Source: Limisphaerales bacterium | GTDB taxonomy: Bacteria; Verrucomicrobiota; Verrucomicrobiia; Limisphaerales; UBA11358 | DNA: 6,134 nucleotides | Reading direction: 5' to 3' | Assembly (NCBI GenBank): GCA_003133815.1 | Contig: PKZR01000235.1 | Span: forward strand, 1 to 6,134 | Shown: positions 5,987 to 6,134 of the stretch, piece by piece | How positions within the stretch are numbered: position 1 is the first letter of the stretch | How the letters are laid out: the number at the start of each line of letters is the position of its first letter | The notes under the pieces: generated by a model | What the model was told of the DNA's origin: nothing | Database searches by the model: none | What the model saw: the letters and a program-made list of their open reading frames with translations, nothing else | Translations under genes and position numbers: made by a program

Positions 5987-6134
5987 TTGCGATATTTTCC
6001 CGCTGGAACCATGGCTTTTCCAATGGGAAAAGTCATTTTTCCGGTCGGAAAGGAGGCAATTCCTATTGGAAAGGTGCCGATTCCGACTGGAATCATGGCA
6101 ATTCCTGTCGGAAAGATGATGATTCCTGCTGGAA
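5987..6134 (+). CDS. Possible heptapeptide-repeat protein, 5' part, strand ambiguous
   Basis: Starting from TTG at 5987 or ATG at 6011, the frame is open to the window end. It reads as repeats of [F/I]-P-x-G-[K/I/T]-x-x: FPAGTMA, FPMGKVI, FPVGKEA, IPIGKVP, IPTGIMA, IPVGKMM, IPAG. The x after Pro is always Ala, Met, Val, Ile or Thr. No signal peptide precedes the repeats and no ribosome-binding site is seen. An in-frame TGA at 5984 blocks extension upstream. The minus strand is equally open (stop at 5956-5958, entering from the right edge) and gives a similar FPxG heptad series, because the repeat core is palindromic. The function is unknown and it may not be translated at all. Confidence 0.3.
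   Translation, partial: MRYFPAGTMAFPMGKVIFPVGKEAIPIGKVPIPTGIMAIPVGKMMIPAG
5997..6134. repeat. Tandem array of TTCC-N4-GGAA dyads, 21-bp period
   Basis: Seven cores start at 5997, 6018, 6039, 6060, 6081, 6102 and 6123, each TTCC, four variable bases, then GGAA. The 9-bp spacers vary in sequence but never in length. The preceding base is T in the first three copies and A in the last four. The array runs off the end of the window, so its full size is unknown. The period equals seven codons and also two turns of B-form DNA. Confidence 0.95.

Noticed and set aside
5610..6023. Minus-strand open frame of 137 codons overlapping sbp
   Set aside because: It lies mainly antisense to a clear Sbp coding region and shows no recognisable domain or start signal.
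5997..6134. CRISPR array
   Set aside because: The period is only 21 bp, the conserved part is 8 bases split around a variable centre, and there are no long identical repeats or unique spacers of normal size.

Overview
The window looks like chromosomal DNA of a Verrucomicrobiota bacterium, most likely of the Pedosphaera/Limisphaerales type. This rests on family knowledge and inference, since there is no rRNA or marker gene here. The clues are a cysteine-free passenger protein with autotransporter-associated beta-strand repeats that ends in a 'YYxLASTNL...FYRLQL' module instead of a beta-barrel, an exported GH2 glycosidase, genes with weak or absent Shine-Dalgarno sequences, and a 21-bp-period repeat array.

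Layout. Positions 1-2003 (+) hold the 3' part of a large secreted repeat protein whose start lies upstream of the window. It converges, across a 164-bp gap, on a complete minus-strand gene (2168-4270) for an exported family 2 glycoside hydrolase with both catalytic glutamates visible (E425 and E507). A roughly 400-bp, mostly AT-rich divergent intergenic region (4271-4674) follows. It contains a GC-rich inverted-repeat island and a good sigma70-like promoter (TTGACA-N16-GATAAT) that faces right and whose -10 box runs into a perfect 8-bp inverted repeat. Downstream are a 62-aa DUF2292/YezD-like protein (4675-4863) and a periplasmic sulfate-binding protein, Sbp/CysP type (4914-5819). The pair looks like the front end of a sulfate-uptake operon. 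The expected CysT/CysW/CysA transporter genes do not follow directly, and the Sbp protein is about 44 residues short at its C-terminus compared with E. coli Sbp.

The most unusual part is the right edge. From 5997 to the last base there are seven copies of the dyad TTCC-N4-GGAA spaced exactly 21 bp apart, with no slippage. Because 21 bp is seven codons and the core is palindromic, both strands read as an open heptapeptide repeat of the form [F/I]-P-x-G-[K/I/T]-x-x. Third-codon positions of the Phe/Ile and Gly codons are invariant, while those of Pro vary. The invariant bases coincide with the DNA dyad, so a DNA-level constraint or very recent expansion is at least as likely as a protein repeat. 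The array continues beyond the window.

The first two genes probably serve cell-surface interaction and polysaccharide use; the second pair serves sulfur acquisition. Nothing visible ties the two halves together functionally.
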